This document shows, piece by piece, positions 1-10,079 of a stretch of DNA of 64,000 bases; position 1 is the stretch's first letter, and each line of letters opens with the position of its first letter. The stretch is from contig NZ_CP150634.1 in assembly GCF_038051925.1 (NCBI RefSeq), positions 248,001-312,000 on the forward strand. The letters are read 5' to 3'. Made by a program: the position numbers and the translations under genes. The DNA is from Methylotuvimicrobium sp. KM2. GTDB lineage: Bacteria; Pseudomonadota; Gammaproteobacteria; Methylococcales; Methylomonadaceae. Under the pieces are notes generated by a model, which searched no databases, was not told the origin of the DNA, and saw nothing but the letters and a program-made list of their open reading frames with translations.

Positions 1-1735
1 CTAGGCGAACATTTTCGATGATGGTGTCCTCGATGATTTCAACGCGCCCGGCCACCGCGACCGATTGCCGGAGGCTTTCCAAGCGAATTTCGCGCATATC
101 GATATGATTGATTTCGACATGGCCGTGACTGGGTAAGCGTAGTCCTGTCAACAATTCGGCGAGCGATGATTTGCCCGTTCCTGGGCCTCCGAATAGCGCA
201 ACTTTTTCGCCGGGCATGATTTCGAAGGTCATGTTTTTAAACGCGGTATAGCGATTATGATAGGTCAACGTCAAATCATAGACGCCGACATGCGCCGGTT
301 CCGAAAGTTTTAATACGTCTCCGGTTTCCCGTTCGACCGTCAGGTCGAGTAAATGTCCCAGTTTGTCGACTCCCGCCATTAAATCGTAATAACTTTCCAA
401 TTTCTTTTTTAATTGAGCAAACGAAGCGAGTACGCCGGAAACGATCAATTCGGCCGCGACCAACTGCCCGAGGCTGAGCTGTCCTTCCATGACTAATAGC
501 CCTCCAACGGCCAATAATGTCGTACTGGCCACGGCATATAGGGCGTAAAGGCTGTATTGTTGATTCAAAAGAATACGGTAATGGCTTTTACGTGTATTTA
601 AGTATTCATAAGCCAATTCATCGGTGCGTTCCCTCGCTAGTTCGGGGCCGCCCGAAAACTTAAAAGTTTGGCCGTTACGCGCTAAAGTTTCCAGCCAGGC
701 GACCACTGCGTATTTGGCATAGGATTCCTCTATCGAGGTATCAACGCCTTTGCGGCCCTGTACAAAGATAACGAAAGCAATCCATAACACCACAAGCAAA
801 CCGAACAGTAACAGCAACGGATGATAGGCAGCCAATACCAGTAAGCCGATGATGCCCTGCAGGGCAATGGCGAAGCCGTCCAACAGCAAAAAGGCTCCGG
901 CTTTTTGTACCGTGAGGATATCGAAAAAACGGTTAACCAATTCCTGACCGTTTTTATCGTCGTATTTCGACCAATCAACATTCGGTAGCCGATTGCCAAG
1001 ATCGGCAGCCATGCGGACAAACACGCGACGTTGAATCAACTCGACCAAATAAGACTGTACTATAGAAATCGCGCCGTAAAATACCAAAAAGATAAACAAT
1101 AGCGTCGACAGTACCGTCAACGGCTGCATCATGCCGCCCAAGGCCACCGTGTTGACGAGCGACTGTACCGCGGCAGGTGTTGCAAGGCTCAACAATCCGG
1201 AAGCGATGGCCAGCACAATGACATGCCACAGGTCTTTTTTCTCGACTTTGATCATTTCAAACAGCCGTTGCAAAGGCGGCATGTGTTCGTGGCCATGTTC
1301 ATCATGGGACGAAGCATCCATCGACGCCTTTAATTCCACCAAATGCCATTCGAGTAAACGGTCGCAGGGACAATTGAGCAACTCCATGAGTTCGTTGAGT
1401 TTGAATACTCGCGCCGTAACTATGTGACCATCGATCAATGTGGCTTTGATCCGGCCTCGGCTAAAGCCGGCTAACACCAGCCAGCGCCCGTCATCAAGGG
1501 GTTTGAGTAGTTGCGTTAAATGCCCGGAGGCGATCGCGGCTTGATCGATCGTCAGCATCAGCTCATGGCTAATCAATCCAAGCTTGTTGGCTGTTAAATG
1601 AAAGTTATCCGAAACGGCGCTGGACGGAACTTCATGTTGATGCAGGCCTTTATCATGTGCCGAACTGCCCATTTCCGACAGCAGGTAATCAAACAATGTC
1701 CTGAGTACGGTTTGACTGAATGCTTTTTGCGTCAT
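1..1735 (-). CDS. ABC exporter, membrane plus ATPase (partial, runs off left edge)
   Basis: An open frame from ATG (complement of 1733-1735) runs without a stop to base 1, giving 578 visible residues. About 150 N-terminal residues form a soluble region like the degenerate C39-type domains in front of type I secretion and bacteriocin exporters. A hydrophobic multi-helix permease domain follows (roughly 175-440), then the start of the nucleotide-binding domain with Walker A GGPGTGKSS near residue 515. The signature motif and Walker B lie outside the window. Known role of the family: export of peptides or RTX-type proteins, usually with an HlyD-like adaptor, which is not visible here. Substrate unknown. 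Confidence 0.85.
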   Translation of the reverse strand, partial: MTQKAFSQTVLRTLFDYLLSEMGSSAHDKGLHQHEVPSSAVSDNFHLTANKLGLISHELMLTIDQAAIASGHLTQLLKPLDDGRWLVLAGFSRGRIKATLIDGHIVTARVFKLNELMELLNCPCDRLLEWHLVELKASMDASSHDEHGHEHMPPLQRLFEMIKVEKKDLWHVIVLAIASGLLSLATPAAVQSLVNTVALGGMMQPLTVLSTLLFIFLVFYGAISIVQSYLVELIQRRVFVRMAADLGNRLPNVDWSKYDDKNGQELVNRFFDILTVQKAGAFLLLDGFAIALQGIIGLLVLAAYHPLLLLFGLLVVLWIAFVIFVQGRKGVDTSIEESYAKYAVVAWLETLARNGQTFKFSGGPELARERTDELAYEYLNTRKSHYRILLNQQYSLYALYAVASTTLLAVGGLLVMEGQLSLGQLVAAELIVSGVLASFAQLKKKLESYYDLMAGVDKLGHLLDLTVERETGDVLKLSEPAHVGVYDLTLTYHNRYTAFKNMTFEIMPGEKVALFGGPGTGKSSLAELLTGLRLPSHGHVEINHIDMREIRLESLRQSVAVAGRVEIIEDTIIENVRL

Positions 1736-2122
1736 TGCGAAGAGAGTTGAATGAGTGAGCTGAAAATGGAAAGTGTAACGCTAAAACTTCAATAGCCTAA
1801 TAAAATCTGCTTACAAAATGCTTACTTGATTGATCCGGTTAAGATCCGGGTATGAATTGCATGCGCCATTTTAAAGATTCCGGCTGGTCCCCTTAATAAA
1901 AGTGAAGCCGAATTTTTACAAGTAAAAAATGGATTAACCCGAGTATTAAAATGCCAATTATTTTTTGTTAAAAATCGACAGTTATACCTTTCGTACTTTG
2001 AATTTTGGCATTGCTTAAGGAGGGACCGAACTCCCCGGTGCCGAATTTTTTGATCAATAGAAGTATATGGACCGGACTCTTAAATTTTAGCTAAGCTGTA
2101 TTGGTATGTTGTTTAATAAATA
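1736..2122. other. Intergenic region with a repeat fragment
   Basis: No convincing gene in 387 bases. Bases 1982-2035 are a decayed end of the dispersed repeat called family A here (tatacctttcgtactt followed by an aattttggca-type stretch), which is also seen at 12.6, 25.9 and 34.7 kb. The AT-rich stretch around 1895-1985 probably holds the divergent promoters. Confidence 0.5.
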
Positions 2123-3913
2123 ATGCTTATGCGGGTAGAATTCAATACGGAAGACAAAAAACTAGATATCGACCGGGTTATCGATTGGCTCGATCGAGAC
2201 GGTATGCTGTCGGCCAAGGATCTTGAAAAATGCAGGCAATACGCCAATGCCTCGATCAACAAGCTCAAACATCCGCTGAAAATACTGACCGAATGCGAAA
2301 TCGGCGATAAGACCCGGCTCGGCAAATTATTGACTCAGGAAGAACTAACCCAATGGCTGGCCGACAAATTAGGGATGACTTATTACTATTTCGACCCCTT
2401 GCGAATCGATGTGCCGAGCGTTACCGCTATCTTTAGTAAGGCTTACGCCACTCATTACAACATACTTCCGATCAAAGTCAGCGATGACGAAGTCGTGATT
2501 GCAACGGCCGAACCCGGTATCGGTTCTTGGCAAATAGATCTTGCCAAGATGCATAGCGGCAATATTAGCTTGGTATTCGCTAACCCGGATGAAATCAAGC
2601 GTTATACCGAAGAGTTTTATAATTTTTCGCGCTCGCTCAAAGGCGCCGGGGTCCAAGCCAATGGCGATGGCCGTGCCGGAGGCCAAAATTTCGAGCAATT
2701 AGTCGAGCTCAGCAAGCAATCCGATTTCGATGTCAATAACCAGCATATCGTCAATTTGGTCAATTGGCTGTTCCAATACGCCTTCGACCAACGCGCCAGC
2801 GATATCCACATCGAACCGCGCCGTCTCCAAGGCAACGTCCGTTTTCGCATCGACGGCATTTTGCATCACGTTTATCAGTTGCCGATGCCGATTTTGAATG
2901 CGGTTTTGAGTCGACTCAAGATTTTGGGGCGAATGAATATTGCCGAAAAGCGACTTCCTCAAGACGGTAGAGTCAAAACCCAAAATGTCAACGGTAAGGA
3001 AATTGAACTCAGATTATCGACGATGCCGACTGCGTTCGGCGAAAAGCTGGTGATGCGTATTTTCGATCCTGAAGTTTTGTTGCGCGATTACCGGCAGTTG
3101 GGTTTCAACAAGCAGGAGTTGGCGATTTGGAATCGGATGACCTCGCAAACTCACGGCATTATTTTGGTCACAGGGCCGACGGGTTCCGGAAAGACGACCA
3201 CGTTGTATTCAACTCTAAAGCGGCTCGCGACGCCGGAAATCAATTTGTGCACAGTCGAAGACCCGATCGAGCAAATCGAGCCGTTATTCAATCAGATGCA
3301 AGTTCAACACAATATAGGACTCGATTTTGCGAGCGGCATACGTACGTTGATGCGACAAGACCCGGATATCATCATGGTCGGCGAGATTCGCGATCTGGAA
3401 ACCGCCGAAATGGCCGTGCAGGCCGCATTGACCGGGCATTTGGTCATTTCGACGTTGCACACGAATAATGCGCCGGCTGCGGTCATTCGTTTGCTTAATT
3501 TGGGTGTGCCGGGCTATCTGATTCAACAGACCGTATTGGGTATCATGGCGCAGCGATTAATTCGGGTGTTATGTCGACATTGCAAAGCCGCCTCGCCGGT
3601 CGATAGCCGGCAATGGCAAAACCTAGTCGCACCGTTCAAAGTCGCAGTCCCTAAGCAAGTCTATCAGGCCTTAGGTTGTAAGGAATGCCACAATACCGGC
3701 TATGCCGGGCGCATCGGAATTTATGAGATTTTCGAAAACAGCCCCGGTATCCAGCCGCTCATTACCGAAGGTTGCGATTTAACCGCATTGCAACATCAAG
3801 CGATTAAGGAAGGCATGAAGCCGCTTCGGCTTAGCGGTGCGGAAAAAGTCGCGTCGGGGTTGACGACAATAGAAGAAGTGTTGCGTGTGGCGCCGGAGAG
3901 AATCGACTTTTAA
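2123..3913 (+). CDS. GspE/PilB-type secretion or pilus ATPase
   Basis: The 596-residue protein has the full architecture of the type II secretion/type IV pilus assembly ATPases: an N-terminal MshEN-like domain (about 20-160), a linker, and a RecA-like motor from about 215. Visible motifs are Walker A GPTGSGKTTT (about 352), the Asp box, Walker B DPDIIMVGEIRD (about 413) and the His box TGHLVISTLHTNNA (about 438). A tetracysteine zinc element follows (CRHCK, then GCKECHNTGY). It would power a cytoplasmic assembly platform at the inner membrane. No other T2SS or pilus genes are nearby, so the machine it serves cannot be named. The start is uncertain: ATG 2123 or ATG 2129, with no strong ribosome site. 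Confidence 0.9.
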   Translation: MLMRVEFNTEDKKLDIDRVIDWLDRDGMLSAKDLEKCRQYANASINKLKHPLKILTECEIGDKTRLGKLLTQEELTQWLADKLGMTYYYFDPLRIDVPSVTAIFSKAYATHYNILPIKVSDDEVVIATAEPGIGSWQIDLAKMHSGNISLVFANPDEIKRYTEEFYNFSRSLKGAGVQANGDGRAGGQNFEQLVELSKQSDFDVNNQHIVNLVNWLFQYAFDQRASDIHIEPRRLQGNVRFRIDGILHHVYQLPMPILNAVLSRLKILGRMNIAEKRLPQDGRVKTQNVNGKEIELRLSTMPTAFGEKLVMRIFDPEVLLRDYRQLGFNKQELAIWNRMTSQTHGIILVTGPTGSGKTTTLYSTLKRLATPEINLCTVEDPIEQIEPLFNQMQVQHNIGLDFASGIRTLMRQDPDIIMVGEIRDLETAEMAVQAALTGHLVISTLHTNNAPAAVIRLLNLGVPGYLIQQTVLGIMAQRLIRVLCRHCKAASPVDSRQWQNLVAPFKVAVPKQVYQALGCKECHNTGYAGRIGIYEIFENSPGIQPLITEGCDLTALQHQAIKEGMKPLRLSGAEKVASGLTTIEEVLRVAPERIDF

Positions 3914-4110
3914 ACCCAGGTCGAAGGCGGTTGCATAAAACTCATATCGGAAGACGATTAGAAAAAGCGGCTCTTGCTCATTTTAGTCGTTCTACGCAAA
4001 TTTCAAAGTCATGAAAATGTAATCTTGCTTATTTAGGATTGAAAAGGTCTGGCATCGACTTATTTAACCTTATGCGTATTTCCTTTCAACCCGCCAGGCT
4101 AGGAGTAATC

Positions 4111-5847
4111 GTGAATAAAACCATCCTTGCAAGTAGTTTGATCGGATTGGGTTTTGTCCTCAATGGACAAGCTGAAGCCGCTAAACCGTTTAAACTTGAG
4201 TTAAGTCCTATCGGTACTTACGCAACGGGAACTTTTGACAAGTCCTCTGCTGAGATCGTCGCACACGATCCGGAATCGCAACGTCTGTTTGTCGTCAATG
4301 CCGAAAGCGGTCAGATCGATGTATTGGATATTAAAGATCCGTCTAAACCGACCTTACTATTTAATATCAATTTATCCGGTTACGGCGCTGTAGTAAATAG
4401 TGTTGCCGTTCATAAAGGTTTGGTTGCAGCAGCCGTTGAAGCGGCAGTCAAGACCGATCCGGGCAAGGCCGTTTTCCTCGATATCGAAGGTAATGTTTTG
4501 GCTAGTGTGCAAATCGGCGCTTTGCCTGATGCTATAACCTTTACCCCGGACGGCAAGCGTGTATTGGTCGCCAACGAAGGCGAACCGAACGACGATTATA
4601 CGATCGATCCGGAAGGTTAGGTCAGCATCATCGACTTACCCAAGCAAATCGCTAAATTGACGCAAAGCCATGTTCGTACGGCAGGCTTCGAAAGTTTCAA
4701 AGAGAGCGATCTCGATGCCTCCGTTCGAATTTTCGGCCCGGATGTCAATCCTGGCGACGGCAAACGTGTCGCAAGAAACATGGAGCCCGAATGGATAACC
4801 GTTTCCAACGATTCGAAAACCGCATGGGTGTCGTTACAAGAAAACAACGCGATCGGCACTTTAGACATCAAAGCAGGCAAGATCACTGCAGTCAATGGCT
4901 TGGGATTCAAAGATCACATGCTGTCCGGTAACGAGCTCGACGTCAGCGATCGGGATGGCAAAATCAATATCACGAATTGGCCTATCTGGGGCATCTACAT
5001 GCCGGACACAATCGCCAATTACGAATATCGTGGAAAATCGTTCATCGTAACGGCCAACGAAGGCGATGCTCGTGAGTGGGAGGGCAATCCGGGTTATGTC
5101 GAAGCCTCCCGGTTTCGCGCTTTGTCGGGTGAGATTCCCGTGTGTGAAGACTCGCCGCGTTTTCTGGATTTCTTTGCCAACAATGAAATGGGTGTCACCA
5201 CTTTCTCTCAATTGCGCGACAATACTAATCTTGGCCGTCTGAATGTGACGACTGCAAACGGTTTAAGTGCGGATGGTTCGTGTTACGAAGACATTTATGC
5301 ATTCGGTGCCCGCTCGTTTTCGATCTATGCCGCAGACAGCATGAAACAAGCCTATGACAGCGGTTCGGATTTTGAACGCATCACCGCTAAAGGTTACCCC
5401 GAAAATTTCAATTCCAATCACCGCGAAAACAGTTTCGAGACTCGCAGCGACGATAAAGGGCCAGAGCCTGAAGGTGTCGTAGTCGCTAAATTGTGGGGTA
5501 GCACTTATGCATTTATCGGCTTGGAGCGTATTGGCGGCGTGATGGTTTACGATATCAGCAATCCTTATCGCCCGACGTTCGTGCAATACATCAATAACCG
5601 CGATTTTGGCTTCGAGCCAGGAACACCTGACGCCGGTGACCTGGGGGCGGAAGGCTTAATCGTAATTGAAGCATCGAAAAGCCCGATTCCGGGCGTGCCG
5701 TTATTGGTCGTCGCAAATGAAGTCAGCGGCACGACCACGGTTTTCCGCATTGATCGGGGGCAGTTGACCGGCTCGAAGGCGCTTAAAGGATTCCAAAAAT
5801 GGGAGCGTCTGACTGGTCCAAAGGCAATAAAAAGATTCCGTAAATAG
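4111..5847 (+). pseudogene. Choice-of-anchor I-like secreted protein, interrupted by an in-frame amber codon
   Basis: One reading frame runs from GTG 4111 to the stop at 5847, broken only by TAG at 4618-4620. The GTG follows AGGAG (4101-4105) and begins a clear signal peptide (NKTILASSLIGLGF, cut near GQAEA). Before the stop lie EGEPNDDYTIDPEG and after it VSIIDLP, a continuous conserved motif of this propeller-like family, usually annotated as choice-of-anchor I or alkaline-phosphatase-like. The family usually has Ser at the stopped position and TCG to TAG is one base, so a recent nonsense mutation is likely. The downstream part keeps family motifs such as EPEWITVSNDS and GPEPEGVVV. Alternatives are a sequencing error or readthrough. 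An upstream in-frame TTG (4039) and ATG (4072) are less likely starts. Confidence 0.8.
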
Positions 5848-6144
5848 TTAAGTTGCCTTCAGTTTAAATATGTTGCAAAAATAACCAAACGATTCCATAT
5901 ACTGTAAATCCATGCTGCCTCTCTTTTGTCTTCCGGCAGGGAGGCAGCTTGCCGATTTGGGCCGAGGCGATTAGCCTAAATATTTTTTATAGTGTTATCG
6001 AAATAAACCATTTAAGAAAATTTATAAACAATTCCTCGACGTACTCGACAAGTTCTATTAGATTGGTACATTAATAGCCGTTGAGCATACAAAGCTCTCC
6101 CGCAGCGTAACCTTTTCGTTTTTAACTTCAGAACAAATTAGTAA
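5848..6144. other. Intergenic region with a hairpin
   Basis: Inverted repeat gctgcctc (5914-5921) and gaggcagc (5941-5948) lies after the propeller-like gene. It has no T-run, so it may be a weak transcription end or an mRNA-stabilising hairpin. The rest is AT-rich and probably carries the pyrophosphatase promoter. Confidence 0.4.
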
Positions 6145-6762
6145 ATGAATACCAAGCATAGAGCTCACCCCTGGCACGGCATACACCCGGGCGACGAAGC
6201 CCCGAATATCGTTACCGCTTTTATCGAAATCGTCCCGTCGGACACCGTCAAATACGAGATCGATAAGGTAAGCGGCTTTCTTAAAATCGATAGGCCGCAA
6301 AAATTTTCCAATATGATTCCCACGCTTTACGGATTCATACCGCAAACCTTTTGCGCGGAAAAGGTGGCCGAATTCGCCGAACAGAAATCGGGTAGATCGG
6401 TAACCGGAGGCGACGGGGATCCGTTGGATATTTGTGTGTTGAGTGAGCGCAACGTGTCGCATGGCGACATTCTTTTACAAGCGATACCCATCGGAGGGTT
6501 TCGTATGTTAGACGGCGGCGAAGCCGATGATAAAATTATTGCCGTCATGAAAGGAGACACGTTTTACCGGCAATGGAATGACGTGTCCGATTGTCCGATA
6601 TCCTATATTGACCGCTTGAAACATTATTTTCTGACCTATAAACATCTCCCTAACGAAGCCAGTATTTGCGAAATCACACATGTTTATGGTCGAGAGGAAG
6701 CTCACGAAGTGATCAGAAGATCCTTAGCGGATTATCAAAACCATTTCGCTTGCGATTCATAA
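6145..6762 (+). CDS. ppa: Inorganic pyrophosphatase
   Basis: A 205-residue soluble family I pyrophosphatase hydrolysing PPi to phosphate. Family features seen are the substrate-site stretch FIEIVPSDTVKYEIDK, the YGFIPQT region, the metal-binding signature DGDPLDICVLSE (about residues 91-102) and a later aspartate-rich segment DGGEADDKIIAVMKGD. The length is slightly above the classical E. coli enzyme (176), and the spacing resembles the longer inorganic diphosphatase subgroup. It stands alone, with repeats downstream. Confidence 0.93.
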   Translation: MNTKHRAHPWHGIHPGDEAPNIVTAFIEIVPSDTVKYEIDKVSGFLKIDRPQKFSNMIPTLYGFIPQTFCAEKVAEFAEQKSGRSVTGGDGDPLDICVLSERNVSHGDILLQAIPIGGFRMLDGGEADDKIIAVMKGDTFYRQWNDVSDCPISYIDRLKHYFLTYKHLPNEASICEITHVYGREEAHEVIRRSLADYQNHFACDS

Positions 6763-7674
6763 ATTTCCTGATTAGCATGTTTCTTCAGCTAAAGTCCAAA
6801 GATCAGCATATCCCTAGCAGGACGGGGTTCGTAAGCCATGCGCGTCAATCTAAAAACGGCCAACCCGCATCACGCTCTTTCCCAAGCTTCAGCTTGGGAA
6901 AGACACCCCGGAAGATCTAGCTTCCTGAGACCGGCGCAACATTCGCTCGTTCATAATCAGTCCCTAGTCGCTCGTTCATTCTTTCTTGATTGTCGGGAGG
7001 CTAGAGCTTTCTAAACGTAATTATTCACACCCCCTATCGTTCCCACGCTCCGGCGTGGGAATGAAGACCGAGACGCTCTGGCGTCTCGTACCGCTGGAGC
7101 GGTACTCAGGCATTCCCACGCAGAGCGTGGGAACGATAATTGCCGGGGGACTGAATAGTTACTTCTAAACAGGCTACCCAAGCTGGAAGCTTGGTTAACA
7201 GCATATTGTAGTTTTTGCGACTCCGACTGGCCCCTGCGCGGATACTTGGCTTCGGTAAGCGGAAACATCTTGCTAATCAGGTACATTTTTGCTACCTAAT
7301 TTGGGCATCGGGGTGCCCCGTTCCTTATTAGCGACTCGTAGAATCTTTGATGAGCCTGCTTTAATTTGGCCAAGGGACCAAAGGTTTCTTACATCGAACC
7401 GAGTATCTAAATTTTGGCAAATCGGGAGTTTGAGTGTTTGAATAGGGGCGTCTCCAATTCTGATTATCTATTGAGAAGTACGTTAATCTAAGACGGTAAA
7501 CGCATCGAGCTCGACGCAAAGCTTTTGTTTCCGGGAGATTCATGGTCCGCCACGCCCGCACTTTCATTTGCCGGGGCGATGATCATACCTTCATGATCGT
7601 TAGAATGACCTCACTAATATCATCGCACCAAGGACGATGGGCTTCATTGCATTCATCTTACTCGTTTTTGATTT
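6763..7674. repeat. Repeat cluster (families D, F and E), no gene seen
   Basis: Three dispersed repeats lie in tandem. Family D (about 6780-6905) recurs at about 19038-19140 inverted and 34806-34932 direct. Family F (about 7036-7140) is made of palindromes such as gttcccacgctccggcgtgg with its mirror form. Family E (about 7174-7283) begins near acccaagctggaagcttgg and recurs inverted at about 18936-19040. Short open frames here follow the repeats and have no coding signal. About 7290-7670 shows nothing recognisable. Confidence 0.7.
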
Positions 7675-8343
7675 TTAAGAGCTTTTGTAACTGTATTTCT
7701 TAATGATGACCGGGCACAGCGAGATCAATGCCACTACGGCCAATGACAGGATGATGTCGAATCGGAATATTTCCTGTAGTGAAGTGATCTGTTCGAGCAT
7801 GTTGCCGCCATTCGCATAAATGAATGAAGCCGGCGTAATGCCGGCTAGCGTGCTCGTTGCATATTTCCTGAAGGAAATTCGGGACAGGCCGGCTAAAATA
7901 TTGATCAGAAAATAGGGCACGACCATGACTAACCGTAACGATAAGAAATAATAGAACCCGTTCGTCTCGATTTCGTTCTCGATCGTCTTTAATCTATCGT
8001 AATAACGTTTTTCGAATGGATCCCTGAATGTGTAACGGCTAACACCGAAACCGACTAGGCAGGCCAATAGGGTGGCGCCGATGTTGTAAAGCGTCCCCCA
8101 ATAGAATCCGAAAAAGTAGCCGCCCAACACTTTCAGCGGGGCGGCCAGCGGAATCGGCGAGTTGATGAAAAGCGAGCAGGCGACAAAAAATAACAGAACC
8201 GACAAGCCATAATGTTCTTCGATGAAATCGCGCAGGTTGGCTTCATTGGCCTTGACATTGTCGATCGTCACGATATCGGCCATGTAAAAAGACATCACGA
8301 TGATCAAGCTTATAATGGCCAGCCATAACTTAACGTTTTTCAT
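7675..8343 (-). CDS. VTT-domain (TVP38/TMEM64, DedA-like) inner-membrane protein
   Basis: A 222-residue multi-helix membrane protein. A first helix (about 5-23) is followed by an amphipathic stretch and helices near 48-66, 78-106, 145-165 and 195-213. The central block, with SPIPLAAPLKVLGGYFFG and later LRLVMVVPYFLINILAGLS, is typical of the VTT/SNARE-associated domain, whose members include DedA and TVP38 and are linked to lipid scrambling or membrane homeostasis. It starts 9 bases after the phosphatidylserine synthase gene stops on the same strand, so the two probably form an operon concerned with membrane lipids. Confidence 0.8.
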   Translation of the reverse strand: MKNVKLWLAIISLIIVMSFYMADIVTIDNVKANEANLRDFIEEHYGLSVLLFFVACSLFINSPIPLAAPLKVLGGYFFGFYWGTLYNIGATLLACLVGFGVSRYTFRDPFEKRYYDRLKTIENEIETNGFYYFLSLRLVMVVPYFLINILAGLSRISFRKYATSTLAGITPASFIYANGGNMLEQITSLQEIFRFDIILSLAVVALISLCPVIIKKYSYKSS

Positions 8344-8352
8344 AGGCGAGCC

Positions 8353-8865
8353 TCAAAAGATTCGCGATACTTTTAGTGTCGAAATCATCAGCAAGCCTTG
8401 TACGACAATAATGAACGGCCATACATTCAGGCTTTCCGGAAAATTGCTGTAGATCAAAAAAAGAACCGGAAACAGTACGCCATTGACCGTAATCGGTACG
8501 CCTTCGAAACTTTGCGCTTCCGAAACGTTGTATCGGGCCAGCCTGAACATGCCGCAGGTGATGAAAAACAACAATAAAATCGATACCCAGGGCGCCGGTT
8601 TTTGCAAGGCGTAAAAGAGAAACATCGGCGCGACGCCGAACGATATTAAATCGGACATTGAATCGATTTGTTTGCCGAACGAATTCTTCTGATGCATCAA
8701 GCCGGCAACTTTACCGTCCAATATGTCGAAAATCACCGCGATGAATAATAAAGTTGCACTGAGCACGAAATTGCCTTCGATTGACATGATGATCGAAACA
8801 ATGCCGCAGGACAGATTCGCTACCGTGAAAACGTCCGCTAGTTTCAGATATTTGATTAGATACAT
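8353..8865 (-). CDS. pssA: CDP-diacylglycerol-serine O-phosphatidyltransferase
   Basis: An integral membrane CDP-alcohol phosphatidyltransferase of about 170 residues. The family motif D-x2-D-G-x2-A-x(8)-G-x3-D-x3-D is visible as DILDGKVAGLMHQKNS then FGKQIDSMSDLISFG. The opening LADVFTVANLSCGIVSI and the pattern of about five helices match the short Gram-positive-like PssA type, which makes phosphatidylserine from CDP-diacylglycerol and serine. ATG 8865 is preferred over 8964 because GGGGTG lies just upstream and the protein then begins at the conserved helix. Phosphatidylglycerophosphate synthase is the alternative, but SMSDLISFG favours PssA. Confidence 0.82.
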   Translation of the reverse strand: MYLIKYLKLADVFTVANLSCGIVSIIMSIEGNFVLSATLLFIAVIFDILDGKVAGLMHQKNSFGKQIDSMSDLISFGVAPMFLFYALQKPAPWVSILLLFFITCGMFRLARYNVSEAQSFEGVPITVNGVLFPVLFLIYSNFPESLNVWPFIIVVQGLLMISTLKVSRIF

Positions 8866-9449
8866 GATCACCCCGCTGAAATGAACCTCGATACGTGATC
8901 GTAAAAAGATATTGTGACAGGATGATGAAGCGATAAACCTAAAAAGAGCAGTTGAGAGCCTCAAAATAACGTTCGCCCTAAGCCATTCGGCTGCGCTCAG
9001 GAGAGCCGTGTCGAAGGGGGAACGTTAGTTTGAGGCTTCACCAAGCCGGTGTAAGTGTTGTAGACCCTTCATACTTCGACTTGGCTCAGCACGAACGGTC
9101 TACAACACTTGCCAACTACTCTTTTTAGGATAAATGTTTGCTCATCGCCGTTCCATCCTAGTTAAATCGAGAACATTCATCGATTTGTCATAACAGTCAG
9201 TCGGATTTATTTCCTATTACTGAAGCAGGTTTTGCGGTGCCGGGTAACGGCACGGCATTTATCTTTATGCTTTTGCTCGTCGGGCGGTCTTTTGAATGGA
9301 AAATGAAATGACGCCTTGGTTCTCATAAGCTGATGCGTTAGTAATTATTCAGCATAAGTCATATATAAGAAGGTGTCGGGCATTGATTTATAAGGCTGTC
9401 TGCAACAGGACGTTGCAGTCAGAGCTTACAGGGACGTATTTACGCGTCC
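8866..9449. repeat. Intergenic region with inverted repeats
   Basis: Bases 8978-9020 carry a palindromic repeat (ccattcggctgcgctcagga) also found inverted near 34942-34984. Bases 9053-9066 and 9097-9110 are a perfect 14-bp inverted repeat aagtgttgtagacc/ggtctacaacactt with a 30-base loop. A hairpin ggacg...cgtcc (9432-9449) lies just past the stop of the next minus-strand gene. No gene seen. Confidence 0.6.
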
Positions 9450-9614
9450 TTAGAAATCAATACCCGACGCCAAACCGACCAAATGCGCTGAATAGTTACA
9501 TGCGTTATTAAGGGTTAATTTAGGTTGCGAGTTTTTATTGGCCCATGCGCCATGCGCGGATAATAGGCTAACTAAAACTAGCATAAGTTGGGTTTGAGGT
9601 TTTATTCGGAACAT
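9450..9614 (-). CDS. Small secreted protein of unknown function
   Basis: Not recognised. ATG 9614 follows GGAGGATTTTA, an excellent ribosome site, and gives 54 residues. A cationic N-terminus (MFRIKPQTQ) and hydrophobic stretch LMLVLVSLLSAHGAWA form a signal peptide with AWA cleavage, leaving a mature peptide of about 30 residues with one cysteine. An ATG further upstream (9659) lacks such a ribosome site. Confidence 0.5.
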   Translation of the reverse strand: MFRIKPQTQLMLVLVSLLSAHGAWANKNSQPKLTLNNACNYSAHLVGLASGIDF

Positions 9615-10029
9615 TAAAATCCTCCAAATGAAGAATGAATCGATTAGAGAGAACAGCAATTAGGATTTATCGGTCGAAAACTTGCCCGTATGCATTATTT
9701 GGAAAACTTATATAGACGGAGTAACGCCAGGACTAGCATTAAACGGTTTTGATTTAAGGGCGGCGGATATGCCGAATAGATTGAATGGACGATGTGCCCT
9801 GAAATCGAGCCGAAAAACTGTTAGAGAATCGACGAAATTTCGATTAATAGCTGTTATCGCCGAAACCGCAACGGTTTTAATGTTCATGATACTTTCCTCG
9901 AGAATGCATGTAAGGCGTCCGAAATGCTATAGGGCTCATATGACAAAATCATGAATCAATGGTCATGAAATGCACGTTGCTATGTATAAGGAGGGGGCTT
10001 TATTAGATGGGTAAAAATAAAACATGAAA
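9615..10029. other. Intergenic region without a supported gene
   Basis: A weak open frame at 9682-9954 has no ribosome site, no motif and poor composition. A strong purine tract aaggaggggg (about 9989-9998) lies before ATGGGTAAAAATAAAACATGA, too short to be a gene. No other structure seen. Confidence 0.35.
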
Positions 10030-10054
10030 AACAGTATAAACGGTTTATACTGTT
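10030..10054. promoter_or_regulatory. Perfect 12-bp inverted repeat, probable operator
   Basis: AACAGTATAAAC (10030-10041), one central G, then GTTTATACTGTT (10043-10054) is a perfect dyad ending 25 bases before the ATG at 10080. Position and symmetry suggest a repressor site overlapping the promoter. The gene downstream encodes a ribbon-helix-helix protein, which makes autoregulation plausible (inference). Confidence 0.7.
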
Positions 10055-10079
10055 AATAAACCTGTCTTAAGGAGGCATC

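Noticed and set aside
730..1427. Several open frames of about 84-98 codons on both strands
   Set aside because: They lie inside the ABC exporter gene in other frames and have no ribosome sites or motifs.
6763..7300. Possible CRISPR or tRNA in the repeat cluster
   Set aside because: Repeats are unequal in spacing, palindromic and dispersed elsewhere, not regular repeat-spacer units; no cloverleaf was found.
9682..9954. 90-codon plus-strand open frame
   Set aside because: No ribosome site, no signal or domain, and composition unlike neighbouring genes.
10030..10054. LexA box
   Set aside because: The dyad contains ACAGTA and TACTGT facing the wrong way round compared with CTGT-N8-ACAG.
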